Assembly: GCA_951799405.1 (NCBI GenBank)
Contig: OX637345.1
Span: 11,160,001-11,224,000, forward strand
Length of the DNA: 64,000 nt
From: Agapetus fuscipes
Lineage: Eukaryota; Arthropoda; Insecta; Trichoptera; Glossosomatidae
Direction: 5' to 3'
In this document: positions 40,777-51,890 of the stretch, one piece after another
Position numbering within the stretch: position 1 is the first letter of the stretch
How the letters are laid out: every line of letters starts with the position of its first letter
The notes under the pieces: model-generated
The model's database searches: none
Told to the model about the DNA's origin: nothing
The model's input: the letters and a program-made list of their open reading frames with translations, nothing else
Position numbers and translations under genes: made by a program

Positions 40777-41755
40777 AATCAGAAAGAAAGAATCCTCAGT
40801 CACTGTGGAAATCGATTTGTGCTGTCTGTGGAGAGGATCACATGAGCCCTGCTAGTATAGGGCCAGATGAGTTTATACAGCACCTCACAAATAAAACAAC
40901 TCTATCAGGTAGGCAAGCACGTTAGTTCCTTTGATACCGCCTGCTAATAGGTGTGGTGAACATCGGTTGCTGAGTTTTTCATCGTTTTCTTGTGGAACTG
41001 TCGCTAAAACATTGATGTCTTGCTCAAATAAACAATGTCCCAATGACCCTGTTCCAACCTGGCTCCTGAAGAAATGTTTTAAGGATGTGGCTCCATTCTT
41101 GATGGCACTTTCAAATAAATCAATGGTGGAGGAGTGCATATTACCTGAACCCTTAAAGGAAGCGCTAATAACTCCAATCATAAAAAAGGCGTCTCTTCCA
41201 AAAGATTTGGTAGATAACTATAGGCCAGTGTCAGGCCTCCCAGTTTTATCGAAAATCCTTGAAAAGTTGGCTGCTTCTCAAATAATGCAGTACATGGATC
41301 AGACTGGGTGCTTGGCAAAATTTCAATCAGCGTATAGTATAGAATAGTATAGACGCCATCACTCAACGGAGACAATCTTGCTTCGCATAATATCAGACTT
41401 AATTGATGGAGTTGAGGGTGGACAGCTGGCTCTGGTGGCAGTGCTCGATATGAGCGCTGCTTTTGACACTGTAGATCACTCTTTGCTTGTACAAAAGCTC
41501 ACTACCTCATATGGCATGTGCGATGATTTGTTGCAATGGTTGTCTTCCTATATACATGGTAGATATCAAACTGTGCAAGTGGAAGGAAAGAGGTCATCAA
41601 GAGTACCATTGGAGTGTGGCGCGCCTCAAGGGTCCGTCCTCGGCCCGCTCTTATTCACATTGTATACAGATGATTTAGAGCAGTTTGTCATCTCCAGAGG
41701 CTTGAAGTACTACTCGTATGCAGACGATATCTTCATCTTTAAACTCTGTTCACCT
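40777..41755 (+). pseudogene. CR1/L2-type LINE reverse transcriptase remnant
   Basis: Frames carry 'SCSNKQCPNDPVPTWLLKKC', 'EALITPIIKKASLPKDLVDN' with YRPVS, then 'AVLDMSAAFDTVDHSLLVQK' (catalytic Asp), CGAPQGSVLGPLLF and YSYADDIFIF (YADD). A short A/T insertion (tatagtatagaatagtatag near 41335-41354) interrupts the frame between fingers and palm. Both ends are truncated; the part after YADD is missing. Confidence 0.82.
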
Positions 41756-41800
41756 GCAGGGGTTGGACAATGTAAGCTGGACACTATAAAGTGTATTGAA

Positions 41801-42252
41801 GATGTGGCTGGAAACCGTCATTGTAGAAACGAAGGCCCGCAGAAGCCTGAACTTCGATGATCCCGTGGTAAGTGTTCAGGAAATAGTGAATTAAATTAAT
41901 CTGTCCCGTTTGTTTGTTTTTTCGCGGGTAATATTAATCGACTGTTTTTTACAGAATGATTCCGCTGATGAGATCGCGCCGAACATACCTTTGGGAGCAT
42001 CTTTAAAAGTGATACCTCAAGACTATGAGCCGGAAAATCTTTACGATTTGACCGCCGCACACAACGAATTGCAGACGTCCATCACCTCGTCTCCTACACA
42101 AATTGTCGAAGAAGCTGTACCCTCATCAAAACTTCAAAAAATAGGTATGTACCTAATCTCTCTCGACTGACGGTTATGTAAAAATGTTAAGTCTCATATG
42201 GTTGCAGCCGCTCCCTCCTACACTTTGAAGTTTATTATCTTAAATATTTAAA
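41801..42252 (+). pseudogene. Spliced coding remnant, possibly N-terminal exons of the DUF7869-like gene
   Basis: A first exon ends at 41867 ('ETVIVETKARRSLNFDDPV' then |gtaagt). An 87-base intron ends in tttttacag. The second exon, 41955-42144, is acidic (NDSADEIAPNIPLGASLKVI, then DYEPENLYDLTAAHNE) and ends |gtatgt. A further acceptor at 42208 leads to a short end. The frame is kept across the first junction, so these are real spliced exons. Orientation and position suggest the same gene as 42316-46277, but this is not proven. Confidence 0.45.
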
Positions 42253-42728
42253 TACAAATACAATTGAATTGTAAAAATTTAAATACAATTCTTTGTAAAA
42301 ATTTAAATACAATTGGGAAAATGGGGTGCCAATGAGATCTCTTCTATATTGAACAAGTACATCAATATGGTCGATGAAAAAGCAACAATTAAAAATTTAC
42401 TGTTGTACTGTGACTGCTGCCCTGGCCAAAACCGAAATAGAGCAGTCTTGGCCATGATTCACTCGACTCGTGCAATCGTGCAAAAACATTGAAACGATTC
42501 AAATCAATTTTTTGCTAACAGGGCATACATACATGCCCGTTGACTCCGTTCATGCAGTTATCGAGAACAACTTGAAAAATTCCATAATATACGCCCCGTC
42601 GCAGTGGTACACGGTATTCTCCACAGCAAGACAGAACCCGATGCCATACAACGTCGAGTTACTCACGTTCAAAGATTTTATGCAGTGGGATGCTGAAAGC
42701 GACTGTACTGTATCCTGCCGCCGTTCCA

Positions 42729-45612
42729 CTAGGGGTGGCCGGTACCTCCGCAGATGCGCCTCCACTTTTTTCTGTCCTTACAAACCACTTTCATTTCCTC
42801 AATATTCATCACCTTTTTCATACATACTCTTCTCTTATTCTCACTCTGCAGGTTCCATTCTTTCGCAATCTCACCTATTTGGTCTAACCATTCTTTCCTC
42901 GGCCTTCCCCTTCCGCGCTTTCCTCTGACATTTCCTTTATACACTTTCTTCGTTAGTCGTTCATCATCCATTCTTTCGAGATGTCCGAACCATCTCATCG
43001 TACTTTTTTGTGCTCTCATTCTCATATTCTCTTTTATACCACACTCGTTCATCACCCAATCATTACGTACTCTATCATTCAGTGTCTTTCCAGCCATTGC
43101 TCTCAGGTAAGCCATTTCAACCGTACATACTTTACTCAGTTCACATTCATTAACTGTCCACGCCTCACTTCCATACATCAATGTCGGAACCAATATGGCA
43201 TTGTGGACCGCCAGTCTCATATTCTTCGTAAATTTCCTATTTCTTGCAATTCTTCCAATCGTTCCCATTACACTACTAGCGCGCTTTTCCAATTCTTTCG
43301 TCAATTTCCCATTCGACTCAAACTTGCTTCCCAGATAATCAAATTCTTTCACGACCTCCACTCTTGTTTCATTCAGTCTTATCTCAATTTCCTCGCATTC
43401 CTCAGTCCTGTCAAACACTAATACTTTCGTCTTACTGGCATTCACTTTTAAACCGTTCTTACTAAAAACATCATTCATTTTGGTGAGTATCATCTGGAGC
43501 TCCTCCGCTGTATCAGCCAACACTACGGCATCGTCAGCATAGAGAAGAACTCCAACTTTTGTCTCACCCACTTTCACACCATAATGAGAAATTTCTGCTT
43601 CTTTCATACAATTGTCCATGATTATGTTAAATAACCACGGACTCATTACACACCCCTGTCGTACTCCCTTGTAAACATCAAACCATTCGCTACATTTACC
43701 ATCCACTCTTACACACGCCAAACTATTTTCATAGATGGCGCGTATCCCATTCAAAAGCTTGCCGTTCACACCGTACTTTAGGAGTACTTTCCACATCATA
43801 CCTCTGTCCACCGAGTCAAAAGCCTTCTCAAGATCCACAAAAGCCGTGTAGACCTTCCGACCCACAGCCAGATGTTTTTCAACAATCTGTCTGAGAGTGA
43901 AGATCTGGTCTACACACCCTCTTCCTGGCATAAAGCCAGTCTGGATATCAGAAACCTCATGACCGGTAGACAGTCTCACTTTTTTTATGAGAACCTTACA
44001 CAATACTTTACCAGCTATACTGAGAAGACTGATGGGCCTGAAATTTTGGCAGTCCTTTTTGTCGCCTTTTCCTTTGTAGATAGGAACAATGACCGCCTTT
44101 TTCCAGTCCATCGGCACTATACTCTCTTTCACACACATCTTGCACAGTTCAAACATCCATTCAATCATGCATTCCCCAGCACATTTGATCATCTCAGCAT
44201 TCACACCATCATTCCCAGCAGCTTTTCCATTCTTCAGATCATTTATACTTATTATCACATTCTCTTTCACAATTTCTTCATCGCTGTCATTATATTCAAC
44301 ATCATAAGCGTCTCTTTCGCCCTGGCCATATAAATTTTTAAAATATTCATTCCATCTCTTCCTTACATCACTTTCGTTCCACAGCAAGATTCCCTCAGCG
44401 TTTTTAATGCCTGGGGTGGTTGATACCCGACTTTCGTTTTTATCACGCACCCAACTCCAGAATGATTTTTTATTGGTGAGGAAATTCTGCTGCGCTCTCT
44501 CATTTTCCTTACTTTCTATTTTCATCTTACTTTCAAAGACGACGGTTTTGGCTCTTCTTTTGCTTGCTTATACATCTCTTCTAGAGCTTGATTTTTCCTA
44601 TCATTCAGCCATCTATTAAAAGCATTCTTCTTCTGTTCAATAGCTTCTTTCACTTCGTCATTCCACCATGCATCACCTCTTCTTTTACAGACCTTCGCTT
44701 CACCACAAACAGATTTCGCACATTCAATCATATTTTCTTTCATTTTTGACCACATTTTTTCAACACATCCTTCTTCTTTTGTTTTTTTTAACTCATCGTG
44801 GTTAAGTCTTTCATTCATCTCACATTTGTACTTTTCTTTTATACTTACGTCATTCATTTTTTCAACTTTTATTCGCTTCATACTCACCAATTCCTTTTGT
44901 GCTCTTCTTTTTACATCTCCTATCATTATTCTCGAGCACAGCAAATAGTGGTCTGTGTTCAGCACAGCTCCACGGTATACTCGAGAGTCTCTTACATCCC
45001 CTCTCATTCGTTCATCCACACAGATGTAGTCAATGATTGTTCGGTTACCTGCTCTGTTCTGCCACGTATACAAATGTATACTTATGTGGTTGAACCAGGT
45101 ATTCGACGTAAAGAGTCTATGCTCCATACATAGGCTTATTAGCGCTTTACCGTTATCATTGGCTACACCTTTACCACTCGGTCCAACCACATTCTCGCTA
45201 TCATCTTGTCTCATACCTACCCATCCATTAAAATCTCCTAGTAGAATCGTTCTTTCATTCTCTTCTTTCTTTCTCATAACAATGTTAACTTTCTCCCAGA
45301 ATTCTTCTTTCACTACCCTGCATTCCGAGTCCACTGGGGCGTAGCAAGCAATCAGTAGAACTTTCATCCGTCCAAATCTCATTCTCACTAACAATATTCT
45401 CGGAGAGACTCTTTCATACTTAGTAATACAACCTTTCGCTTTTTCATCAATGATAACACCTACACCCTGTCTCTTGTATCCATCTTTCACCCCACACCAT
45501 ACAAAAAATTCACCATTCACCATTTCCTTTTCTCCATCTCCTACCATTTTCGTTTCAGTCACTCAAAGAACTTTTATTCCTCTCTCTTTCATAATATTTG
45601 ACAAATACTTCA
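42729..45612 (-). mobile_element. RTE-like LINE inserted in the DUF7869-like gene
   Basis: The minus-strand element reads endonuclease then RT and stops almost directly at its 3' end, which is the short 3' end usual for RTE-type LINEs. Its 5' limit is near 45612, where the endonuclease N-terminus begins. No clear target duplication was found. Confidence 0.75.
42729..45612 (-). pseudogene. RTE-like LINE endonuclease/reverse transcriptase
   Basis: Endonuclease frame 45562-44522: VTETKMVGDG, 'ILLGDFNGWVGMRQDDSENV', 'IIDYICVDERM', 'VLNTDHYLLCSR'. A one-base shift near 44545-44552 leads to the RT frame ending at 42729: 'VIVPIYKGKGDKKDCQNFRP', 'VYTAFVDLEKAFDSVDR', GVRQGCVMSPWLFN, 'LLYADDAVVLADT'. 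The C-terminal region has 'MRWFGHLERMDDERLTKKVY' and RGRGRPRKEWLD. A TGA just upstream of VTETKM near 45566 is another lesion. Otherwise it is nearly full length (about 940 residues), so the insertion is fairly young. Confidence 0.88.
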
Positions 45613-45816
45613 AAGGAAATCTCACGGGGAAAATAAGCAAGATCAGAGTAGGCACATTCAAGAAAAAGGATCTTTCAAAAATTGCCATAAAGTACTCAAT
45701 GAATGAATCTGAAGCCAGTTCTTTTGTGGAGGTTCAGTCTAGGAACAGAATTGCACTAGCTGCTTGTTATAAAAACCTGCTACCTGTATCAAAGGCGAAA
45801 TTTGATGACCTCAATA

Positions 45817-46151
45817 GTCCGGTCGATAGCTCAGGTGGTAGAGTGCTTGCATTCCATGCCGAAAGCTTGGGTTCGAATCCCACCGAGGCGAGGGTGTCAG
45901 AAATGATTTCCCGTTTCGGTGTTTATTTCAAACCCCAAAATAAAAATACCGGCAAGGTTTACTCAGCCTTCACAAGAAATGAGTACCAGCACTCTCGGGA
46001 GCTGGGAAACCTCCACTTCAACTGAAGTGGTTGGCGTAAGGCCGACCCCCTTACCTGTAAAAATAAATAGGTTCAACTCGCCACATGCGACCCCTTCGGG
46101 GATAACGCGGCAAGAAGTTACATATATGTGTAGCTTAGTTGCGTTTTTTTT
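45817..46151 (+). mobile_element. SINE family B with 6-bp target duplication
   Basis: Head GTCCGGTCGATAGCTCAGGT (box A) and GGGTTCGAATCCC (box B). The body has 'TCAGAAATGATTTCCCGTTT' and 'CCACTTCAACTGAAGTGG', and the tail has the hairpin CGACCCCTTCGGGGATAACG and ends in poly(T). It is flanked by TCAATA (45811-45816 and 46152-46157). It sits inside the DUF7869-like coding sequence. Confidence 0.9.
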
Positions 46152-46277
46152 TCAATAAACTTTGCAAAAGCAAAGTCATACCTACACACTTCCATCAAGA
46201 ATTCGTTAACCTTCCAACTTCTGCTTCTGTAAAAGACTCACTTGCACAGACCGACGTTGAAGATTGTGACGAATAAT

Positions 46278-47336
46278 GAGTTTAGCTTGAACTCCCAATC
46301 ATCAACGCCCATCTGTGGAACACACTAAAATTACTTGACAACCTAAACTGCGACAGCGATTGCCTGCTATAGATTCCATTTACGAACACACTTTTGAATT
46401 AGTTTATTGTAAGTACTAATGACTTGATTCAAAACTGAGTTGGTAAATTGAATGTATGTCTTGCGCTCAAGAGCTGTCGGAGTCAAAGTTGTCAAGTAAT
46501 TCAAATGTTTGTGCCTTTCATAATTAGCCTCCGTATAGTACTTAGTATTATGTTGCTATAAAACTGTGCTAAGCGTTTAATTGATTTGATTTTTTCAAAA
46601 TCCGTCTGTGGATTATTAACATTTTAGTAAAATGTAAGTGGTAAAGAAAATGGGTATAAACCTGTATTTAAAAATACTATGTTACTTTCTTTGTTTTTAA
46701 CTTGAGGGTATATTGATTGTTACCTCATTATTAATACTTTATTGTTACTTATGCAGATACTACCTCGATCTTATTATTAATGTATGTTACGATGCTGATT
46801 CTACCTCGTTATGTGTGTATGATCGACGGCTAGACCCTTCCAAAGATATTTCCAGTATTATTTTTAATAATTATGATAATTTGATATTTCCCAAATAATG
46901 ATTTACGGCGGAAACTAATCTTTATATAACTTAGGATGTGGGTAGAACATGTGTTACCTGAATTAACAAAATAAAGTATAACTTTTGGTACATTGTTTGT
47001 TTCATTGTTTACTGGCCCATCTTATTGCACCAAATAGTAGGCAGGAGAACAGTTTAAGACATTTATGCTACCAAGAGAATCACGGAGTTGTGTCGCTAGG
47101 TACTTTTTGCCGGCAATTGAATTGGTAATAAATTGTGCTTCACACGTTTTGCATGATTTAGATTTGAATGGATATCGTAAGTTACATCTTTTTACTTGAG
47201 TTTGTTAATACCAAAAATATAATATATCTATTTATTGCTGTATGTTTTGTCAATAAGTATTGGGGTTAAGTCTTTAAACCTTACTTTATGGGCTCTACAA
47301 TATTAGGTTACACCCTTTTTCCTATTTTAATTTTTA
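46278..47336. other. Non-coding, possible 3' UTR and AT-rich spacer
   Basis: Follows the stop of the DUF7869-like frame. AATAAAGT at about 46973 could be a polyadenylation signal. No domain in the small ORFs. Confidence 0.4.
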
Positions 47337-47549
47337 GGTTAAATTGCGTAAGCGACATCTAAATCCTAGAATATTGTTTATTTTAATAAATTATTCATGC
47401 CATCACTTAACGTACATTTTTAGAATATTAAATTAAAAATTTTTTGAAAATCAAGCAGATAGGTGATTTTTGACGATTTTTTTTCTAAATTTCCAACTTT
47501 AAATGGCTCTCCTGAACATTTTGGTATATGTCGCTTATGCCATTTTACC
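47337..47549. repeat. Short MITE candidate
   Basis: GGTTAAATTGCGTAAGCGAC at 47337 is mirrored at 47529-47549, whose complement reads GGTAAAATGGCATAAGCGAC. The termini match at about 18 of 22 bases, enclosing 213 bp of AT-rich non-coding DNA. No clear target duplication, so the superfamily is not set. Confidence 0.55.
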
Positions 47550-47599
47550 TTTCAACCGTCGATATATAAAAAACCCGAAAGAACACAAAAGTGATTTAT

Positions 47600-47814
47600 T
47601 TATTAATATTACTTTTTAACGAATGAAAAAAACGGATTTTACTGACCGTGCAAAAGAGAAGAACGATTTTCTCTACGTTTCGTCGGAGTCATATCCGACG
47701 TCCTCAGGAGACGTGTGTCCTCTATAAGGAGGAACCACGAACTGTTGAATTATTGTTGTTAGATCGAGGCCGAAGGTTGTAGGTATTTTTAGTAACCTTC
47801 GGAGATACATCCAT
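47600..47814 (-). mobile_element. PLE end fragment
   Basis: Non-coding; it shares its layout with the ends at 36528-36720 and 57070-57245 (AT-rich lead, then the hammerhead, then 'aggagac...ctct'). Confidence 0.5.
47668..47712 (-). ncRNA. Hammerhead ribozyme motif (PLE, minus strand)
   Basis: Minus strand: CTGAGGA (47701-47707), 6-bp stem II GTCGGA/TCCGAC with loop TATGAC, GAAAC (47677-47681), then GTA. The core is consensus. Confidence 0.65.
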
Positions 47815-47889
47815 AGATGTCGCATCAATTGAAAAAAGGCAACAAAATAATATTACCCAATGAGAATTTTGGGCTGAGATTGCTAAATG

Positions 47890-48143
47890 CTTGTGTGCAT
47901 GGGAATCAATAACTCGCTGAAAAGAGGGAGGCCCAGCAATATTGACCGTGAGCTGGAAGAAAAACGACATAAAGGTCTGACAACTCATGTTCCTCCGTCA
48001 AATGTTCCAACTGACCAGATGAGCCATTGGATGCAATATGATCCTTCCAGACAATGTTGTAAATTACCAAATTGTAGGGGGTTGTCGCATTACAAGTGCT
48101 CTAAATGTGGTGTTCATTTATGTTTTACAAAAAACAAAATTTG
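47890..48143 (+). pseudogene. piggyBac-type transposase C-terminal remnant
   Basis: The frame carries 'KRGRPSNIDRELEEKRHKGL' and then a cysteine-rich domain: 'MQYDPSRQCCKLPNCRGLSH', then YKCSKCGVHLCFTKNK. This is the C-terminal zinc-binding region of piggyBac (DDE_Tnp_1_7) proteins, which helps bind the ends. The catalytic domain is missing. The frame runs straight into dispersed repeat R (copy 3). Confidence 0.78.
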
Positions 48144-48384
48144 CTTGACTTATAGGTTGTTATGCGGCTGACCACCCATACTGTAAAAAATTGGTTCACT
48201 TCGCCAATGTCTCCCCTGTTTCAGGGAAGGACGGCAAGAGTTGCAAGGCTTATGTTCATTTGAGATTGGATTTTTATATTGTAAGTCCACATGCGGCATG
48301 TGTTAGCGCGAAATTATACATATCTGCTTGTGGGAATGCATTTAATATAAATCTTAAATGATATATATCTTTGCAGCTTAGATT
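48144..48384 (+). repeat. Dispersed repeat R, copy 3 (longest)
   Basis: About 240 bp from CTTGACTTATAGG to 'tatatctttgcagcttagat'. It includes a segment with 'ccacatgcggcatgtgttag' that is deleted in copy 1. It abuts the piggyBac C-terminus. Confidence 0.78.
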
Positions 48385-48550
48385 AGCTTTATAATTTTTC
48401 ACCAATGAGATTTATAAAAATTATATAATTAATGTATAAAAATGATATGCAAATAGTGTTTTAATTATCACCATATAAATTAGTATATACATACGTATAG
48501 AATAAATGCACAAAATACTTATTTTCATTATTAAATTGATCTATATTTCA

Positions 48551-49250
48551 CTAGACGGAGCACTATCGATGGAGGCACAAGTGTCCAGGACAGTGAGCAC
48601 AGCTTTCTTATATATCCGCCAATTGAGCCTCATCTCAAGATGTTTGCCTGTGGATGCTGTCAAAAGCCTCGTAGCTGCTTTCGTCGTCTCCCGATTAGAC
48701 TACTGCAATATCATATATGCTGGACTACCGCAGAAATTGTTTGATCGGCTGCAAATGGCTTTCAATGCTGCTGCCAGGGCAATTTTTCGACAGGGAAAGA
48801 GCTGTCATATTTCGCCACTGCTGAGAGAACTGCACTGGCTGAGGGTCCGAGAGAGGGTGGAATTTAAGTTGTGTCTCACTGTGCATAGGGCCCTGAACGG
48901 CACTGCACCCCCATGTCTCGCTGAGCTATGCTCTGTCGATGGGACTTCAAAAAGACCACTACGCTCTGCCCTTACTGCTGTCAACAAGGTTATAGTGCCC
49001 AATAGAGCAAACACATCAAACTTTGCAGACAGAAGCTTTGCGGTGGCCGGGCCGGTGGCCTGGAACAATTTACCCATCGGTGTTCGCGCGAACCAGCCTA
49101 CCACCACCTTCAGAAAGGAACTGAAGACACTACTTTTCTCGAGAAGCCATGGCGCCCTTGAGATGGTCCTGGACCATTAAATGGCGCCACAGGAAAGAAA
49201 TCATCCATCATCATCATTGATTATTGAATTCTAAACTTATTCTATTCATA
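48551..49250 (+). pseudogene. CR1-type LINE ORF2 C-terminus and 3' end
   Basis: The frame (to 49180) encodes the region after RT in CR1/L2 LINEs: 'GALSMEAQVSRTVSTAFLYI', 'VAAFVVSRLDYCNIIYAGLP', 'LHWLRVRERVEFKLCLTVHR', 'FAVAGPVAWNNLPIGVRANQ', 'FRKELKTLLF'. The 3' end shows repeated 'atcatc' units (49199-49218), common at CR1 ends. It is 5'-truncated and separate from the RT remnant at 40777-41755, since about 100 residues between them are absent. Confidence 0.85.
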
Positions 49251-49254
49251 TTTT

Positions 49255-49378
49255 TTATAGTTTGTGTATTAACACTGTGAAAATTCATGTTTTTGGATTG
49301 TTATTTAAATAAACAACACTTTTAAATACCTGAAAATGACTTTATTAGTCGAAAACGTTAGTATTATTTAATTTTTTT
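49255..49378 (+). ncRNA. PLE 3' end with degenerate hammerhead motif
   Basis: CTGAAAA (49330-49336, core box changed), stem II GACT/AGTC, GAAA (49351-49354), then ACGTTAGTA. The tail 'cgaaaacgttagta' matches 27366-27380. Probably inactive. Confidence 0.45.
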
Positions 49379-50166
49379 TTTTTTAAATATCCCCCTATAA
49401 TATAAAATTCAACGGCCTCCCCATACAAAATAATTGTGCGTTAGGTAATGGCATTCAAACTGAAGAACTCCTGAACAGATGCACGTCATATTCACAACAA
49501 ATATTGTTCAGACCTTCGGATGTGCATCCTCATCATTAAAAGATTTTAAATTGTTGTTTTTTAAATAAATAAACATGATCGATTACAACACCTTTTTTGT
49601 GTTAAACCAAACAAGCAGTGATGTTCCATTTTCAAATGAATTCGCAGCTTATTATAAAACGTAAAATATAACATGTACACATTACGTGTCTGGTAATTAA
49701 GTCCAACGCTTATAGAATATGCAAATCATATCATATGCTGTGTTTATGTGCAGTTCTTTTATAATTAAATTGACATAAAACCACTACAGCTGTCTCTTTC
49801 TTTCGTCAAGCAACATATTATGTATCTACACCGCTTTATAAAGAATTGCCACATTCTTAAGTAAAGATCTGAACACAAAATCGTTTTCCCTAAAATTTTG
49901 AAAATCTTATTGTTGTTGATTGCAAGTTATGATAGTTTGTGTACAACGCTTTTCTTTTTTCCTATTATAGGTATTTATATTAACCTACCAAAATCCCATC
50001 AACCACAATAATATCCAATTACCAATAGCCATAAATTGTATAAAGCGCTAACGCAATTTTTTTCCTTTGAAAGGCATTGGTAGAAGAGAACTGTTACATT
50101 GAATTATTGGCTATAATCGTAAGTACATTTGTAATAATATTTATGCATCTAAATCTAAATCTAAAT
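49379..50166. other. AT-rich spacer
   Basis: No gene or repeat recognised, apart from a short CTAAAT run at 50150-50168. Confidence 0.4.
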
Positions 50167-50404
50167 CTAAGCTGCAAAGATATGTATCATTTGAGATTCA
50201 TATTAAATGCATTCCCACAAGCAGACATGCATAATTTCGCGCTTACACATGCCGCATGTGGACCTACAATATAAAAAACCCAATCTCAAATGAACATAAG
50301 CCCTGCAACTCTTGCCGACCTTCCCTGAAGCAGGGGTGACATTGGCAAAGTAAACCATTTTTTACAGTATGGGTGGTCAACCGCATACCAACCTATCAGT
50401 CAAG
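50167..50404 (-). repeat. Dispersed repeat R, copy 4
   Basis: A full-length minus-strand copy, from 'ttgactgataggttggtatg' (50404 side) to 'tttgcagcttagattta'. It includes the 'ccacatgcggcatgtgtaag' segment as in copy 3. Confidence 0.78.
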
Positions 50405-50433
50405 GAGTAATAATATTACATATACAGCTACAT

Positions 50434-50706
50434 GACCGGTCCGTAGTCCAGTGATAACACTTCGGACTCTGAATGGAAGGTCGTGGGTTCGATTCCAAAC
50501 GAAGCACAAAAAAAAACCAAATTTGCTCTTCGCTGAGTTGAAAAATTCATAAACCTTTACCAATGAGCGGTCACCAAAGGTTCATCCAGCCTTACAGCAG
50601 CTGGGTCTTGCTTGAAAATTAACGCTTTCTACAGCGACGATCAATCTTGCAAAGGGATCTTGAGGTGTAATACATACAAAAACAGCGCTCACCAAATAAA
50701 TCATCG
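50434..50706 (+). mobile_element. SINE family A, AAATAAATCA-tailed copy
   Basis: Head GACCGGTCCGTAGTCCAGTG, box B GGGTTCGATTCC. The body is diverged, and the tail 'caccaaataaatcatcgtta' lacks the LINE-like end. Confidence 0.85.
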
Positions 50707-50865
50707 TTATATTATTATAACTGCAATTTATGTTGCAAATACATGTAAGCATTAAGGACTCATAATAAATGTACGCTCACAAGCAAAAACGTGCCTATGA
50801 GTAACAAAATTTGTATATGTATCATAATGTTTGTCTTTAATCTGTATTATAATGTCTGTCTTTAA

Positions 50866-51545
50866 CCTAAGTTGCAATGATACTATTTTTAACATTCAAG
50901 ATTTTTATTTTATGAAAATCCACAAGCAAACACGTGTAAGCAGCGCTTACACACGCTGCTGCTTATGCGTACTTTTGTAATCAAAACTTCAAATTATATT
51001 GTTACCCTGCAACTTGTGCCGACTATCTCTCCAAACGGCATGGAGATATTAGCACAAGTGAACAGCTTTTTACCTTATGGATTGACAGCTTCATTGTTAT
51101 TATTAAGTCGGTGTTATGGCCGAGGGTCAAGTTGCTGTTGTAGTCTAGCGTACCTATTGGGAACAGAATAACACTGGTTCGAATCACGCCTGACCCTTTG
51201 ACAATAACTTCGACTTTGATTCAAAAGATGTCAGCTGGTTTTTATCCCTTATATAATTATAAAAATTACTTAATATAATTGATTTAACTTTGAATTTATG
51301 TATTATCAATTGATGATGTAATACCTGTTTCTGGCCAGGAAAATTGATGGGCGTATTGCATTTTTCTTCACAAACCTATTTAAAAAAAAAGTGAGATTCA
51401 GAGTGCATGCATGTCTACAAGGAAACATGGTTAACTTCACGCTTATAGATGCCGTATGTGTACTTACAAAATTAGACCAAAACCTCAAATAAACCTGAGC
51501 CCTGTAACTCAAAGTGAATTAATTTTCACAGTATGGTTATTCAAA
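50866..51545 (-). repeat. Two decayed copies of dispersed repeat R
   Basis: Copy 5 (about 50866-51092) keeps 'taagttgcaatgata', 'cacaagcaaacacgtgtaag' and 'ccctgcaacttgtgccgac'. Copy 6 (about 51380-51545) keeps 'cctcaaataaacctgagccc' and 'ttttcacagtatgg'. Both are more diverged than copies 1-4. Confidence 0.55.
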
Positions 51546-51890
51546 TTCAAATTTTTACGTACAAAGCGGACAATAAAAATTTGTGAAATACAATATGACA
51601 ATTATAAATATGAATATTGAAAAGCCTTAGCTGCTAAAATTACAGAAAACCCCAATTTTTTATCATCGCATGGGTCACCCGTCACTCCGTTTTTTCCTAA
51701 TCATTCTTGGATATTCTATTTCACTTGAATGGACTTTATTCAACTCATTTTCATTCACACTTCAGCTTCCAAACATTCAAATTACACAATTACTTTAAAA
51801 TGTGTCTTAGTACATTAAAAATACGTATGTATTCATAGAGCAGTAAAGTGTGTATTAGTACATTTATAATATGTTTGTATTTCTAGAACA

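Larger units (their letters stand above)
42316..46277 (+). pseudogene. DUF7869-like gene remnant, broken by a LINE and a SINE
   Basis: Pieces: 42316-42488 ('WGANEISSILNKYINMV', 'LLLYCDCCPGQNRNRAVLAM'), a shift, 42489-42725 ('IQINFLLTGHTYMPVDSVHA', 'FKDFMQWDAES'), then after a minus-strand LINE 45620-45816 ('RGKISKIRVGTFKKKDLSK', 'LAACYKNLLPVSKAKFDDLN'). After a SINE, 46158-46277 follows ('LCKSKVIPTHFHQEFVNLP', stop). The order fits DUF7869 proteins, whose core has a 'D-C-GQNKNR' and a 'GHTxMxxDSVH' motif and looks like a nuclease fold. The SINE splits a codon run that reads through once one TCAATA is removed. Confidence 0.65.

Noticed and set aside
42754..45344. Several plus-strand ORFs rich in Phe/Ser/His
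   Set aside because: They are complements of the RTE-like LINE coding strand on the minus strand.
45450..46025. 191-residue plus-strand ORF as one gene
   Set aside because: It joins LINE antisense, a DUF7869-like piece and a SINE head by chance; only the middle piece is meaningful.
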